DNA of 64,000 nucleotides from Methylobacterium nodulans ORS 2060 (GCF_000022085.1 NC_011894.1:4083001-4147000); one strand, 5' to 3'. Numbered from the stretch's first letter, positions 26,495-34,833 are shown. The notes: a model not told the origin generated them from the letters alone. Numbers and translations are program-made.

Positions 26495-27469
26495 ATGACT
26501 GGTCTGCGCCAAATCGAGTTTCGCGGCCGTTGCGTTGATCACCAGATGAACGCGCCTTCAGCAATTGCGCGACATTCTGATAAGATCAAGCCAATGGCTG
26601 ACAACCTCGCGGCAATCGGAGTTTTCACGCTCCCGACATGCTCGAGAGTTGAGTTCTACAGTGAGGAGAACGCACTCGTAAACATCCCGAGCGAGGTATT
26701 CGCCGGCTTTGACTTCAGGCCCATTGAAGGTGCGGCCGCCATTATGCAGCGAATCGCTGAGATTGCATCCGGCGTTCGTTCCCGGATCCTCGGCGAGAGG
26801 AACATCATCCAGCAGCTCGAGGGCGCTTACAAACGTCTTGACCCAAACCTTCCGATCGCCCGGATCGCACGGCAGGGGATTGATTTTGGTCTGACCGCAC
26901 GCAAGATATATCAGTTCAACGCACCGCCCATCTACGATCAGTTCGTCCGATACATCATGGCTGATCGATGTCAGAATGGCGAGCTTCCCGACCACCTTTA
27001 CCTGCTTGGATCAAGCAACCTGAGTTACGACCTGATCGAGAGCGGTGTGGAAGAGCATTTCCGTTCCACGACAATCGTGACGCGGGACCCGAAGAGCGCT
27101 CGCAAACGTCTCCACCGCGAGACTGACAAAAAAGTCGAGGTCATACACCAGAAAGAATTTGGGCACGCACGCGAACCACAGTCGCTCGTCGTGATCGCAA
27201 CCTCCAATCTCACCGATCAAGACAAAGCCGATCTTCAGAATGCGCTTCTGCGGCTGGAGCCGCGCACGGTAGTGGACCTGACGGCAAATCCAGTGATGGC
27301 GGCAGCCCTAGCCGGGAAGCTCAACTACGTGAACATGTACGGCGAAGAGTTCCGCCGGTTAATCGACCAGAACAATGAGCAGCTGGCTCCAAAGGTGCCG
27401 CTCGTGCGTTCCGATATCGAGGCGGCACTCCGGACAGCGCAACTCGATCTTTCCGCGAAGGCACCGTAA
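26495..27469 (+). CDS. Short glutamyl-tRNA-reductase-like protein
   Basis: The 324-residue product resembles HemA-type glutamyl-tRNA reductase. The catalytic cysteine is in FTLPTCSRVEFYSEEN (family TCNRVE-Y). Next come a GExxI-like stretch (SRILGERNIIQQLEGAY) and a nucleotide-binding start LYLLGSSNLSYDLIE with TTIVTRDPKSARKR. The C-terminal dimerisation domain of the usual ~420-residue enzyme is absent, and the glycine-rich loop is GSSNLS rather than GxGxM. Alphaproteobacteria normally make aminolevulinate with ALA synthase, so a housekeeping role is unlikely. NifA/sigma-54 signals upstream suggest expression during nitrogen fixation. I infer a specialised paralog; the product is unknown. Less GC-rich than its neighbours. 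Confidence 0.75.
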   Translation: MTGLRQIEFRGRCVDHQMNAPSAIARHSDKIKPMADNLAAIGVFTLPTCSRVEFYSEENALVNIPSEVFAGFDFRPIEGAAAIMQRIAEIASGVRSRILGERNIIQQLEGAYKRLDPNLPIARIARQGIDFGLTARKIYQFNAPPIYDQFVRYIMADRCQNGELPDHLYLLGSSNLSYDLIESGVEEHFRSTTIVTRDPKSARKRLHRETDKKVEVIHQKEFGHAREPQSLVVIATSNLTDQDKADLQNALLRLEPRTVVDLTANPVMAAALAGKLNYVNMYGEEFRRLIDQNNEQLAPKVPLVRSDIEAALRTAQLDLSAKAP

Positions 27470-27617
27470 CCCCAAAGCGGCACACCCCCTGTCGGGCGCC
27501 AACCCGCGGCTCGCGGCCTTCGTCGGCCGCTCCACGGAACAGGCCCGCCGTCTCGGTCCCCTCGCGGCCGCGGCGGGCGCACCCTCGACCACATCTGCCA
27601 CACAAGGACAGTAAAGC

Positions 27618-28517
27618 ATGGCCCGTGCAGACTGGGGTGGCATCTTCCCCGTTCTCGTCACCCCCTTCGGAGCCGATGGCTCCATCAACGAGATCCGGTA
27701 CAAGGCGCTCATCGACGACGCGATCGCCAATGGCGCGCAGGGCGTGGTGGCCGCCGGCAGCACCGGCGAGTTCTATGCCCTCACCAAAGCCGAACGCGCG
27801 CGCCTGTTCAAGCTGGCCGTTGACCACGCGGCGCGCCGCGTGCCCGTGCTGGCCGGTGTCGCCGACCTCCGGGTAGAGGATGTCCTGGAAGCGTGCCAGT
27901 CCGCGGTCGCGGCGGGCTGCGCGGGCGGCCTGATCCTGCCGCCGATCTACGCCATGCCGAGCCCGCGTGAGGTCGTGGCCTTCTTCGCGCACATCTCGCG
28001 CAACACCCCGCTGCCGCTGATGCTCTACAACAGCCCGCGCCGGGCGAAAATCGAGCTCACCCCGGCGCTGGTGGAGCAGCTCTCCGCGCTGCGGACCGTG
28101 GTTGCCATCAAGGACAGCTCCGGCGACATCACCCAGGTGAGCGAGCTCGTGCAGCGCGTGGGTGACAACCTCCGCGTCTTCGTCGGCTACGAGACCATGA
28201 TCGTTCCCGCCCGGGCCGTGGGCGCCCATGGGGTCATCGCCATGGCGCACCAGATCGCCGGCCCCTTGATCCGCGCCTACTGGGACAAGGCGCTCAGCGG
28301 GGACAAGGCCCTGGAGGACCTCGGTCGCGATGTCTGCGCCTTGTATCGCTGCTTCCAGTCCGGGTCCTATTACGCGGCCATCAAGGAGACCATGAGCCAG
28401 CTTGGGCGCGACGCCGGCGGCCCGCGCCTGCCGCTGCTGCCGCTGGCAGACGAACAAAAGGCCGCCATCGCCAAGATCATTGCCGATGCCGGCCTCGCCC
28501 GGTGGGCCAAGGCCTAA
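27618..28517 (+). CDS. DapA-family (dihydrodipicolinate synthase/N-acetylneuraminate lyase) protein
   Basis: A 299-residue class I aldolase fold protein. Diagnostic motifs: FPVLVTPFGADGSINEI, AAGSTGEFYALTKAER, LMLYNSPRRAKIELTP (catalytic tyrosine) and VVAIKDSSGDITQV (Schiff-base lysine). Family members act on pyruvate adducts: lysine synthesis, sialic acid, sugar acids or hydroxyproline breakdown. The nearby aldehyde dehydrogenase remnant and MocR/LacI regulators favour a catabolic role, for example a route through 2-oxoglutarate semialdehyde, but the substrate cannot be fixed. It begins 148 bases after the GluTR-like gene, so the same NifA promoter might also reach it. Confidence 0.88.
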   Translation: MARADWGGIFPVLVTPFGADGSINEIRYKALIDDAIANGAQGVVAAGSTGEFYALTKAERARLFKLAVDHAARRVPVLAGVADLRVEDVLEACQSAVAAGCAGGLILPPIYAMPSPREVVAFFAHISRNTPLPLMLYNSPRRAKIELTPALVEQLSALRTVVAIKDSSGDITQVSELVQRVGDNLRVFVGYETMIVPARAVGAHGVIAMAHQIAGPLIRAYWDKALSGDKALEDLGRDVCALYRCFQSGSYYAAIKETMSQLGRDAGGPRLPLLPLADEQKAAIAKIIADAGLARWAKA

Positions 28518-28625
28518 TTCGTCAGAGTTGTTCTCTGATCTCATCATTCAGGCGATGCACGCTCATCCGTCTCGAACGGACTTTCGCCGTACTGGCGTTT
28601 GAACGTCCCTGTGCAAGGAACCAGA

Positions 28626-29291
28626 ATGTACACGAAGCTGGCTCTCCTCATCGACGGCGAATGGATCGAAGGAACTGAAGCAGGGAGCGAGATCGTTCTC
28701 AACCCTGCTACGGAACAGCCTCTTGGCGCGCTCGCTCACGCCGGTACGGCAGAACTTGACCGCGCACTGATGGCGGCGAGCCGGGCCTTCGAGGGCTGGA
28801 AACGCACCTCGCCTTCGAGCGGGGCCAGATCCTGCGTCGCGCTGCTGACCTCATGCGCGAGCGGCTCGACCACATCGCGACCGTGCTAACGCTCCCGGCT
28901 TATCGCCGGCGGTGAACGCCTCAAGGGGACAGGCCTGATGTACAGGCCGACCATCTTGGCGGACATGCCCAACCACGCGAAGGCCATGACGCACGAACCG
29001 TTTGGCCCGCTTGCGCTGGTGCAACCTGTTGATGAGATCGACCAAGCGCTGGCACGGGCGAATGCGCTGTCCTATGGGCTGGCCGGATATGCCTTCACCG
29101 GCTCCGCCGCGACCGTCAATCGTATCGCGGAGGAGCTTGCGGTCGGGACCATCGGCATCAATCAGATGGTCGTCACGATCCCGGAAACGCCCTTCGGCGG
29201 CATTGGCGACAGCGGCTGGGGCCGCGAAGGTGGCATCGAGGGACTTGAGGCCTATACGGTCAAGAAATACGTCGGCCACCTTCAGATATAG
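28626..29291 (+). pseudogene. NAD(P)-dependent aldehyde dehydrogenase, internally deleted
   Basis: The start is intact (MYTKLALLIDGEWIEGTEAG, VLNPATEQPLGALAHAG, AASRAFEGWKRTSP). One missing base near 28810 shifts the frame to FERGQILRRAADLMRERLDH. Near 28890 the sequence jumps to the enzyme's last fifth: GGERLKGTGLMYRPTILADM, MTHEPFGPLALVQPV, ETPFGGIGDSGWGREGG and a normal end AYTVKKYVGHLQI. About 290 codons, including the catalytic cysteine, are missing. The family resembles succinate- or oxoglutarate-semialdehyde dehydrogenases. The last 70 bases belong to a direct repeat. Confidence 0.85.
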
Positions 29292-29673
29292 CGGCCCGAA
29301 GTGAAACGGGCCGGGAAAGGAAATATCAGCTGATGGGCTCGGACAAGATGAAGCTTTCCGGATGGCTGCCAAGGAAATTGTCACCCTCCGGGCCGCGTTA
29401 CCTGGCTCTGGTGAACGCCCTGGAGCAGGATATCACCGAAGGCCGGTTGACTGACGGTTCCCGCCTGCCCTCGCACCGGAAGTTGGCGCAGCAACTTGGC
29501 CTATCCGTTGGCACCGTGAGCAAGGCCTATCAGGAGGCCGAGCAGCGCGGCATCGTCAGCGGCCATGTGGGGCAAGGCACCTTTGTGCGCCGGCCCGCCC
29601 CGGGCCGCGACGAGGCGTCCGCTGCGCGCGAGCCCGTGAACCTGGCGTTGAACGTGCCGGCTGATGGGCGCGA
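29222..29673 (+). repeat. 452-bp direct repeat, copy 1 (ALDH 3' end plus mocR 5' part)
   Basis: Bases 29222-29673 recur at 31537-31988, offset 2,315, with no difference that I can find. The copy holds the last 70 bases of the aldehyde dehydrogenase and the first 341 bases of the MocR-type gene. Confidence 0.93.
29333..29673 (+). pseudogene. MocR-type regulator, 5' fragment (copy 1)
   Basis: About 113 codons, identical to the start of the intact gene at 31648-33033, including the GntR winged helix (SHRKLAQQLGLSVGTVSKAY). At 29674 the sequence switches to the start of an IS3-type gene on the other strand. The fragment lacks the aminotransferase-like domain. Confidence 0.9.
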
Positions 29674-29782
29674 CATCGAACTGCTGGGCGAGTTCGGCCA
29701 GCGTCTTCTCGCCCCTCAGGGCGGCCAGAGCCACCTTCGCCTTGAATGCCGGGCTGTGGGTCCGGCGAGGTCGTCTGCTCAT
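29674..29782 (-). pseudogene. IS3-family OrfA N-terminal fragment
   Basis: On the minus strand, after an AGGAGAG ribosome site, the frame reads MSRRPRRTHSPAFKAKVALA, ALRGEKTLAELAQQFDV, the start of an IS3-family OrfA with its helix-turn-helix. It is cut at 29674 by the junction with the mocR fragment. Its outer inverted repeat is probably between 29820 and 29880 but I could not fix it. Confidence 0.75.
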
Positions 29783-29898
29783 CGTCTCTCCTGTTATGCA
29801 GCCAGTCTGGCCGCCGTCAGGCATAAACTCCACTCATCGCACCTGTCCGATTTCCCGAGCCACCTCTCCTCAGGGCGGACCACTCACAGCGGGGCGGA

Positions 29899-31020
29899 TC
29901 ACACGCCACTCAATTTCCGGCTCCGTGCTATGTTCGGCCGCCATGGCCACCCCGGCTCATACATTCCCCGCAAGTCAGATAATCGAAATGCCCAAAGATT
30001 TTCGGGCGCGTAGATATCGAAGGGAATGGGAGGGTGCACGTAGCTGCCGCCTTGGTTGCTGATCGTTGACTGCGCCATCGCCTCGACCAGCGTCTCGGCC
30101 AGCAATTTCTTCGGATGCGACAGGACAACATTGATCAAACCCTCGATGAGCCCTCTCATGGTATCAGGTATCAGTTCCCGTCCGATAACCACGAGGTTTC
30201 GGGATGCGGCGCTCGGGAGTTCACGCAAGGCTCGGATGACGCCGGTGATGCTGCCACCGGCGACGTAAATGCCAACCAGATCCGGCGTCTGCCGCAACAA
30301 ATCCCGGGTGCATTCATAGGCGTAGCGCTCGTCGTCGAGGGTCACCGTGGAATCGAGTAACTGAAACTCTGGTGCACGTTCGCGGAAGTACGAACGGAAG
30401 CGCATTTCGCTGGCACGTTGGAAGCAAAGGCTCCCCACACAGATGCCGATCTTTCCCGGTGTCCTGCACATGTTGGAGAGGAACCAAGCCGCGGTGCCGC
30501 CGACCTGCCAGTTGTCCAGCCCTACGTAGCCGGCACTGTTCGCCGCCGTGAGCTCGGAAATGAGCGCGAATACAGGCACGCCTTCCTCGTGCAGAGTGTC
30601 GATCGCCTGCGTCACCTTGGGGTGATCTGCGGCGACGACCGCCACGGCATTGCATTCCCGCCCAAGCTGGAGGAGGCATTCCGCGGCGACCTCCTCCTCC
30701 TGGTAGTCCCGGAACCTCACCACCGCCTGGCCCCTGATGGTCGTCGAGGCATCCGTTGCCTCCTGCAGGACCTGCCCGAGTGTCTCGTAAAACTCGTTTT
30801 GCCGCTGCTGGAGGAGGAAGCCGAGGGTGCGGGCAGGCCGATCCTGTCCGAGGCGGTGACGGATCGTCCCAGCGAGATGAAAGCCGACGGCCTCCGCGGC
30901 ACGTTGCACCCGTTCGGCGGTTGCCTCCCGCACGGAATGGCGGCCGCTCAGGACACGATCGACCGTTGACACGCTGACATTGGCGGCCTTGGCCACATCG
31001 GCGATGGTAGGGCGGGGCAT
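29899..31020 (-). CDS. LacI-family transcriptional regulator
   Basis: The 373-residue protein begins MPRPTIADVAKAANVSVSTV, then DRVLSGRHSVREATAERVQR, the LacI helix-turn-helix and hinge. The sugar-binding domain follows (RTLGFLLQQRQNEFYETLGQ, SAGYVGLDNWQVGGTAAWFL, DLVGIYVAGGSITGVIRAL, PFDIYAPENLW). It resembles regulators of sugar or polyol uptake; the ligand is unknown. A good ribosome site (AGGAG) precedes the ATG. The last 30 residues after PENLW look unlike the family and may stem from fusion to the sequence beside the IS3 scrap. Confidence 0.9.
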   Translation of the reverse strand: MPRPTIADVAKAANVSVSTVDRVLSGRHSVREATAERVQRAAEAVGFHLAGTIRHRLGQDRPARTLGFLLQQRQNEFYETLGQVLQEATDASTTIRGQAVVRFRDYQEEEVAAECLLQLGRECNAVAVVAADHPKVTQAIDTLHEEGVPVFALISELTAANSAGYVGLDNWQVGGTAAWFLSNMCRTPGKIGICVGSLCFQRASEMRFRSYFRERAPEFQLLDSTVTLDDERYAYECTRDLLRQTPDLVGIYVAGGSITGVIRALRELPSAASRNLVVIGRELIPDTMRGLIEGLINVVLSHPKKLLAETLVEAMAQSTISNQGGSYVHPPIPFDIYAPENLWAFRLSDLRGMYEPGWPWRPNIARSRKLSGV

Positions 31021-31057
31021 CTAACTCTCCTGTTGGCAGATTCTTTCATTCATCCGC

Positions 31058-31071
31058 AGCATAGATATGCT
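31058..31071. promoter_or_regulatory. Palindrome upstream of the lacI-type gene, possible operator
   Basis: AGCATAGATATGCT is a perfect 6+2+6 inverted repeat, 38 bases upstream of the regulator's start codon. LacI proteins bind such sites and often regulate themselves. Nearby TTCTTTCAT occurs twice. Confidence 0.35.
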
Positions 31072-31292
31072 AGTTTCTGGGACAAAGAATGTCAAACCCG
31101 CTTGAGAGATTTCTTTCATATGGCGTCAACGATCCTTGCAAAACCTCGACGCTCCTTGCAAAGGTTTTTTTCATAGGGTAGCAACCTCGACCGGAGGTGC
31201 CGGTGTCGAGGAACTGCGCAGATCGCGAAAAGATGGACCGCGCAGACACGGGTGCGCCATCGGCTGATGATGGGCGAAACGTGGTTAAACAA

Positions 31293-31536
31293 ATGAACGT
31301 ACGAAATGGTACGGCCGAACACAACCATAACAATCAATACAAGAATATGGGAGCTCATTCAAGAATAGAGGACAATATCGCCTTCAATCGGATCGCTCCA
31401 GCCAGTTCTTTCAAAGTTAATGAGCTTTATATCAAGTACGGCGCCGGTGTAACGCCTGTCCGCGACGTGTTGATCAAACTGACGCACGAATATTTGATCG
31501 AAAACTTTACCCAACGTGGCTATTCTGCCAAGTTAA
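31293..31536 (+). pseudogene. GntR-family regulator, N-terminal fragment
   Basis: The frame reads IAPASSFKVNELYIKYGAGV followed by TPVRDVLIKLTHEYLIENFT and QRGYSAKL, a GntR winged helix of the FadR/FCD type (compare LKxxELAxxYGVSxTPVREAL). At 31537 it is cut by copy 2 of the 452-bp repeat, so the ligand domain is missing. The stretch is AT-rich compared with its flanks. From 31072 to 31292 I see no gene. Confidence 0.6.
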
Positions 31537-31988
31537 CCGCGAAGGTGGCATCGAGGGACTTGAGGCCTATACGGTCAAGAAATACGTCGGCCACCTTCAG
31601 ATATAGCGGCCCGAAGTGAAACGGGCCGGGAAAGGAAATATCAGCTGATGGGCTCGGACAAGATGAAGCTTTCCGGATGGCTGCCAAGGAAATTGTCACC
31701 CTCCGGGCCGCGTTACCTGGCTCTGGTGAACGCCCTGGAGCAGGATATCACCGAAGGCCGGTTGACTGACGGTTCCCGCCTGCCCTCGCACCGGAAGTTG
31801 GCGCAGCAACTTGGCCTATCCGTTGGCACCGTGAGCAAGGCCTATCAGGAGGCCGAGCAGCGCGGCATCGTCAGCGGCCATGTGGGGCAAGGCACCTTTG
31901 TGCGCCGGCCCGCCCCGGGCCGCGACGAGGCGTCCGCTGCGCGCGAGCCCGTGAACCTGGCGTTGAACGTGCCGGCTGATGGGCGCGA
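31537..31988 (+). repeat. 452-bp direct repeat, copy 2
   Basis: Matches 29222-29673. Here the repeat runs on into the intact MocR-type gene, while its left edge cuts the GntR-type fragment. Confidence 0.93.
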
Positions 31989-33033
31989 GACCGAGATCTT
32001 ATCAGAGCTGCTGGCCGAGGTGTCGCAGGGGCGCGAGCTCGCGCCCCTCCTGAACTACCATCCCCACGGCGGTATCCGGCAGCATCGCGAGATCATTGCC
32101 GCCTCCGTCTCCGGCGGCTCGTTCATCGTGGACCCGATGCGGCTGTTCCTGTGCAACGGCGCCCAGCACGCCATCGACATCGCGCTGCGCCTGGTGGCGC
32201 GGCCCGGCGATGCCGTCCTCGTGGATTCCCTCACCTATTCCGGCTTCAAGGCGATCGGCGCGGCCAACCATCTCACGCTGGTCCCTGTGGCCATGGACGG
32301 CGAGGGCGCTCATCCTGACGCGCTGGCGGCCGCCTGCCGGGCCTCCGGCGCGAAGGTGTTCTATTGCATGCCGACCCTGCAGAGCCCCACGGCTCGCACC
32401 ATGAGCCTAGCGCGCCGGCGGCGCATCGCCGAACTGGCTGAGGAACTCGACCTGAAGGTGATCGAGGACGATGTCTATGGCTTCTTCCTACCGGAGCGGC
32501 CGGTGCTGCTCACGAAGCTCATTCCCGACCGCAGCTTCTACATCACGTCCTATTCCAAATGCGTCGCGCCGGGGTTCCGCCTCGGCACGCTGACGGTGCC
32601 ATCGGCCTTTACCGAGCAGGCCGAACTTCTCCTGCGCGCCTCGTCCGTGGTTCCTATGTTCAGCGAGACGGCGGTGCGGCTCATCGAGAGCGGCAAGCTG
32701 GACGAGCTGGTGCGCGAGCGCCGGCAGCAGGCGCTTGATCGCTATCGGGTGTTTTCCGGCATCTTTCCCGCAGCAGAGAGGCTGGAGTTCCCTCCCTTTT
32801 ATGGCTGGCTGCCATTGCCGCCCGAATGGTCGGCGGTCGGCTTCGCTGCGGCCGCGGGCCGGGACAACATACGCGTCACGTACCCCATCGAGTCCATGGT
32901 GGACGACACCGATCCTGGCGCGGTCCGCATCTGCCTGGGCGGGCCGAAGGACCTTACCGAGCTCTCAAACGCATTGTACACCCTCAACGAGGTCATCGCC
33001 CGCCCGCCCCCGAACGCGTTCTCAGTCGCCTAA
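31648..33033 (+). CDS. MocR-type regulator (GntR winged helix fused to a PLP aminotransferase domain)
   Basis: The 461-residue protein has an N-terminal GntR winged helix (RYLALVNALEQDITEGRLTD, SHRKLAQQLGLSVGTVSKAY) and a fold-type I aminotransferase domain: GAQHAIDIALRLVARPGDAV, CMPTLQSPTARTMSLARRRR, EDDVYGFF and the PLP lysine in YITSYSKCVAPGFRLG. MocR-type proteins sense PLP or an amino compound and control nearby genes. Its likely original neighbours are the aldehyde dehydrogenase and the DapA-family gene upstream. A ribosome site (AAAGGAAA) precedes the ATG. Confidence 0.92.
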   Translation: MGSDKMKLSGWLPRKLSPSGPRYLALVNALEQDITEGRLTDGSRLPSHRKLAQQLGLSVGTVSKAYQEAEQRGIVSGHVGQGTFVRRPAPGRDEASAAREPVNLALNVPADGRETEILSELLAEVSQGRELAPLLNYHPHGGIRQHREIIAASVSGGSFIVDPMRLFLCNGAQHAIDIALRLVARPGDAVLVDSLTYSGFKAIGAANHLTLVPVAMDGEGAHPDALAAACRASGAKVFYCMPTLQSPTARTMSLARRRRIAELAEELDLKVIEDDVYGFFLPERPVLLTKLIPDRSFYITSYSKCVAPGFRLGTLTVPSAFTEQAELLLRASSVVPMFSETAVRLIESGKLDELVRERRQQALDRYRVFSGIFPAAERLEFPPFYGWLPLPPEWSAVGFAAAAGRDNIRVTYPIESMVDDTDPGAVRICLGGPKDLTELSNALYTLNEVIARPPPNAFSVA

Positions 33034-33343
33034 TGTAGTCCTCCGTCAGCGGGCCGGCGCTGCCCATGCCCCAGCCGGTCTCGTCATGGAGCCGCGCGTA
33101 GATCCCGAGCACGTCGCGCATCACACTGACCTGCCGGGCGCCGCAGGCGGAGCAGCGCAGACGCAGCGCAATGTCGGGGAACGGCAGCTCAGCCAGGAAG
33201 CGGTCGGTGCTGAGGATCGCCTGGTGACCGCAGGGACCTCGCCATAGACAGCAGCCGTCCCGTCGCCTTCTGCGCGCAGCTCGCCGATGGTCGGCGGGAT
33301 CTCTCAGCCGTGTTCGTAGTCGCGGCGGGCGCTGCAACCGCAT
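32993..33343 (-). CDS. Hypothetical protein with a possible zinc ribbon, prophage edge
   Basis: Up to 116 residues. The C-terminal 75 look genuine: GPCGHQAILSTDRFLAEL, then LRCSACGARQVSVM with a C-x-H and C-x2-C pair that could bind zinc, and ETGWGMGSAGPLTEDYIRRL. The N-terminal 40 are Arg-rich and doubtful, so the true start may be later or in another frame. The 3' end overlaps the mocR end by 41 bases on the opposite strand. Confidence 0.5.
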   Translation of the reverse strand: MRLQRPPRLRTRLRDPADHRRAARRRRRDGCCLWRGPCGHQAILSTDRFLAELPFPDIALRLRCSACGARQVSVMRDVLGIYARLHDETGWGMGSAGPLTEDYIRRLRTRSGAGGR

Positions 33344-33347
33344 GGTA

Positions 33348-33458
33348 TCACTTCACCCACATCAGCAGAACGGCTGCGGTGAGGAAGAGGACGACCAGGA
33401 GCCCGACGATCACCGCCACCAAGCGGTGCCGGCGGCTTCTGTGCTCGCCATTGCTCAT
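33348..33458 (-). CDS. 36-residue single-span membrane protein
   Basis: The product MSNGEHRSRRHRLVAVIVGL continues LVVLFLTAAVLLMWVK: a basic N-terminus and one membrane segment. Its ATG overlaps the upstream gene's stop (ATGA). Its place in the lysis end of the prophage suggests a lysis accessory or a moron; no family is recognised. Confidence 0.6.
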   Translation of the reverse strand: MSNGEHRSRRHRLVAVIVGLLVVLFLTAAVLLMWVK

Positions 33459-33700
33459 CACACGTCCGCCCTCGCCAATAGGATCGCGGTCCGGAACGCA
33501 TCCTGGCGGGCAGCATCGGTCGCGTCCTCCCAGCCCATGGTTAAGAACGCAATTGGGTCATTCGCGACGGCCGCGGCCACGTCCAGCGTCACACCTTCCG
33601 CGATCGTACGCGGACCGGGCCTGGGTTCCTCCAGGTAGGCGGCGAGGTGCCGATCCCGTCCGGACTGGCCGCCTGGCTGGAGACCCTGGGCCAAGTCCAT
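33458..33700 (-). CDS. Hypothetical prophage protein
   Basis: I start this 80-residue protein at MDLAQGLQPGGQSGRDRHLA because the 30 residues before it are Arg/Gly-rich. The rest (TIAEGVTLDVAAAVANDPIA, WEDATDAARQDAFRTAIL) looks like a soluble helical protein. No family recognised. It is coupled by ATGA to the small membrane protein downstream. Confidence 0.5.
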   Translation of the reverse strand: MDLAQGLQPGGQSGRDRHLAAYLEEPRPGPRTIAEGVTLDVAAAVANDPIAFLTMGWEDATDAARQDAFRTAILLARADV

Positions 33701-33832
33701 GCCGCGGCGCCGCCGCCAAAGACTTACCAAAGGTGGTCCGCGCGAGCGACCCGCCCCGCCGGTGAGGTCTAGAACGACGAAGCCCGCCACAGCGGGGGCC
33801 GGGCGGGCTTGGGTAATCAGATCGATGGCCGG

Positions 33833-34231
33833 TCAGCGGGGATGCTGCTCGCGGCGGGAGCCGCGGTGCATCCCGCAGCTGCTCGCCTCCTCCCACTCCT
33901 CGATCCGCTCCGTGAGGCGGGCCAGCACGCTGATCAGCTGGCTGTCATGCCGGGCCGCGTCCGAGGCCGTGTCGGCCCGGATGGCGGCCGCCAGATCCTT
34001 CACCGCATCCGTCAGGTCGGCCACGGCGATCGTATCGAACACCGCCGGGCCGGCCGTGGCGACGTCCCGCGCGGTTTCGGCCTGGAGCGCTTCGGCCTTC
34101 TTCGCCTCCAGCCGGTAATCGAGCAGGGTCTTGATGAAGCCGTTCAGCGGGACCAGCGCGCCCGCCATCGCGGCCGTGATGCCGACGACGATCGCCGGCC
34201 AGCTGTCAAAGGAGACGCCCGGGTCGGCCAC
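33833..34231 (-). CDS. Prophage membrane-anchored coiled-coil protein
   Basis: A GTG start at 34231 is supported by a strong AGGAGGAG ribosome site. The 132 residues hold a membrane segment (WPAIVVGITAAMAGALVPL) and a long helical, charged part (LDYRLEAKKAEALQAETARD, DLTDAVKDLAAAIRADTASD). It could be a spanin-like or holin-associated protein; no family is certain. Confidence 0.6.
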   Translation of the reverse strand: MADPGVSFDSWPAIVVGITAAMAGALVPLNGFIKTLLDYRLEAKKAEALQAETARDVATAGPAVFDTIAVADLTDAVKDLAAAIRADTASDAARHDSQLISVLARLTERIEEWEEASSCGMHRGSRREQHPR

Positions 34232-34706
34232 CTGCCCGTCTCCTCCTGCGCAAGCCGAAGGTGTCCTCGGCCGCCATGTCCGAGGCGGCCCGCCCCGACG
34301 AATGAAGCTCGGCCAGGGCGAGGACGCCGTAGACCGCGATGCCGATGGAGAGCGGCGGGTAGGCTGCGGCAAAGCCGGCCGCGGTCGCGAGCCAGAACGC
34401 AAAGCCGGACATGCACCCGAGGGTGCGGATCAGCGAGGTCTCCCGGCCGCGGCGGCCATTGATCCAAAGGGCGAGGAGGCGCGCCCCGCCCACCGAGACG
34501 GAGATCGTCCCGGCCGTGCGCTCGGTCACGCAGGACGCGATCACGCGCCATTGCGGGCCGACGAAGGTGGGCTCGGGGAGGAGCAGCACTCCCCCGAGCG
34601 TGACCATGATCAGGGACAGCCAGACCTCGGCCCAGCGGGTCTGGCCGTACCGGACGGCTCTGCGGATGCGCTCGTTGATGGCCGGATCGGGATCGTACTG
34701 GATCAT
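34206..34706 (-). CDS. Prophage multi-span membrane protein
   Basis: The 166-residue product from MIQYDPDPAINERIRRAVRY has about four hydrophobic segments (VWLSLIMVTLGGVLLLPEP, AFWLATAAGFAAAYPPLSIG and others). Longer starts at 34766 or 34823 are possible. It overlaps the next gene's start by 26 bases. Position between the holin-like gene and the small lysis-end genes suggests a membrane role in lysis or exclusion; not recognised. Confidence 0.55.
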   Translation of the reverse strand: MIQYDPDPAINERIRRAVRYGQTRWAEVWLSLIMVTLGGVLLLPEPTFVGPQWRVIASCVTERTAGTISVSVGGARLLALWINGRRGRETSLIRTLGCMSGFAFWLATAAGFAAAYPPLSIGIAVYGVLALAELHSSGRAASDMAAEDTFGLRRRRRAGGRPGRLL

Positions 34707-34833
34707 GGCGGTTCCGTGCCAAGGCGCAAGGTAAGCCAGCCAGCAGTGCCGTGGGGGGATCCGCATGGCCGCCTCCGGGCTGGCTCTATGCGAGGCCGAG
34801 TGCCGGACGACCGAGAGAAGCATGGCGGCCTCC

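Noticed and set aside
27321..28547. 408-codon minus-strand frame opposite the DapA-family gene
   Set aside because: Shadow frame; all DapA motifs are on the plus strand.
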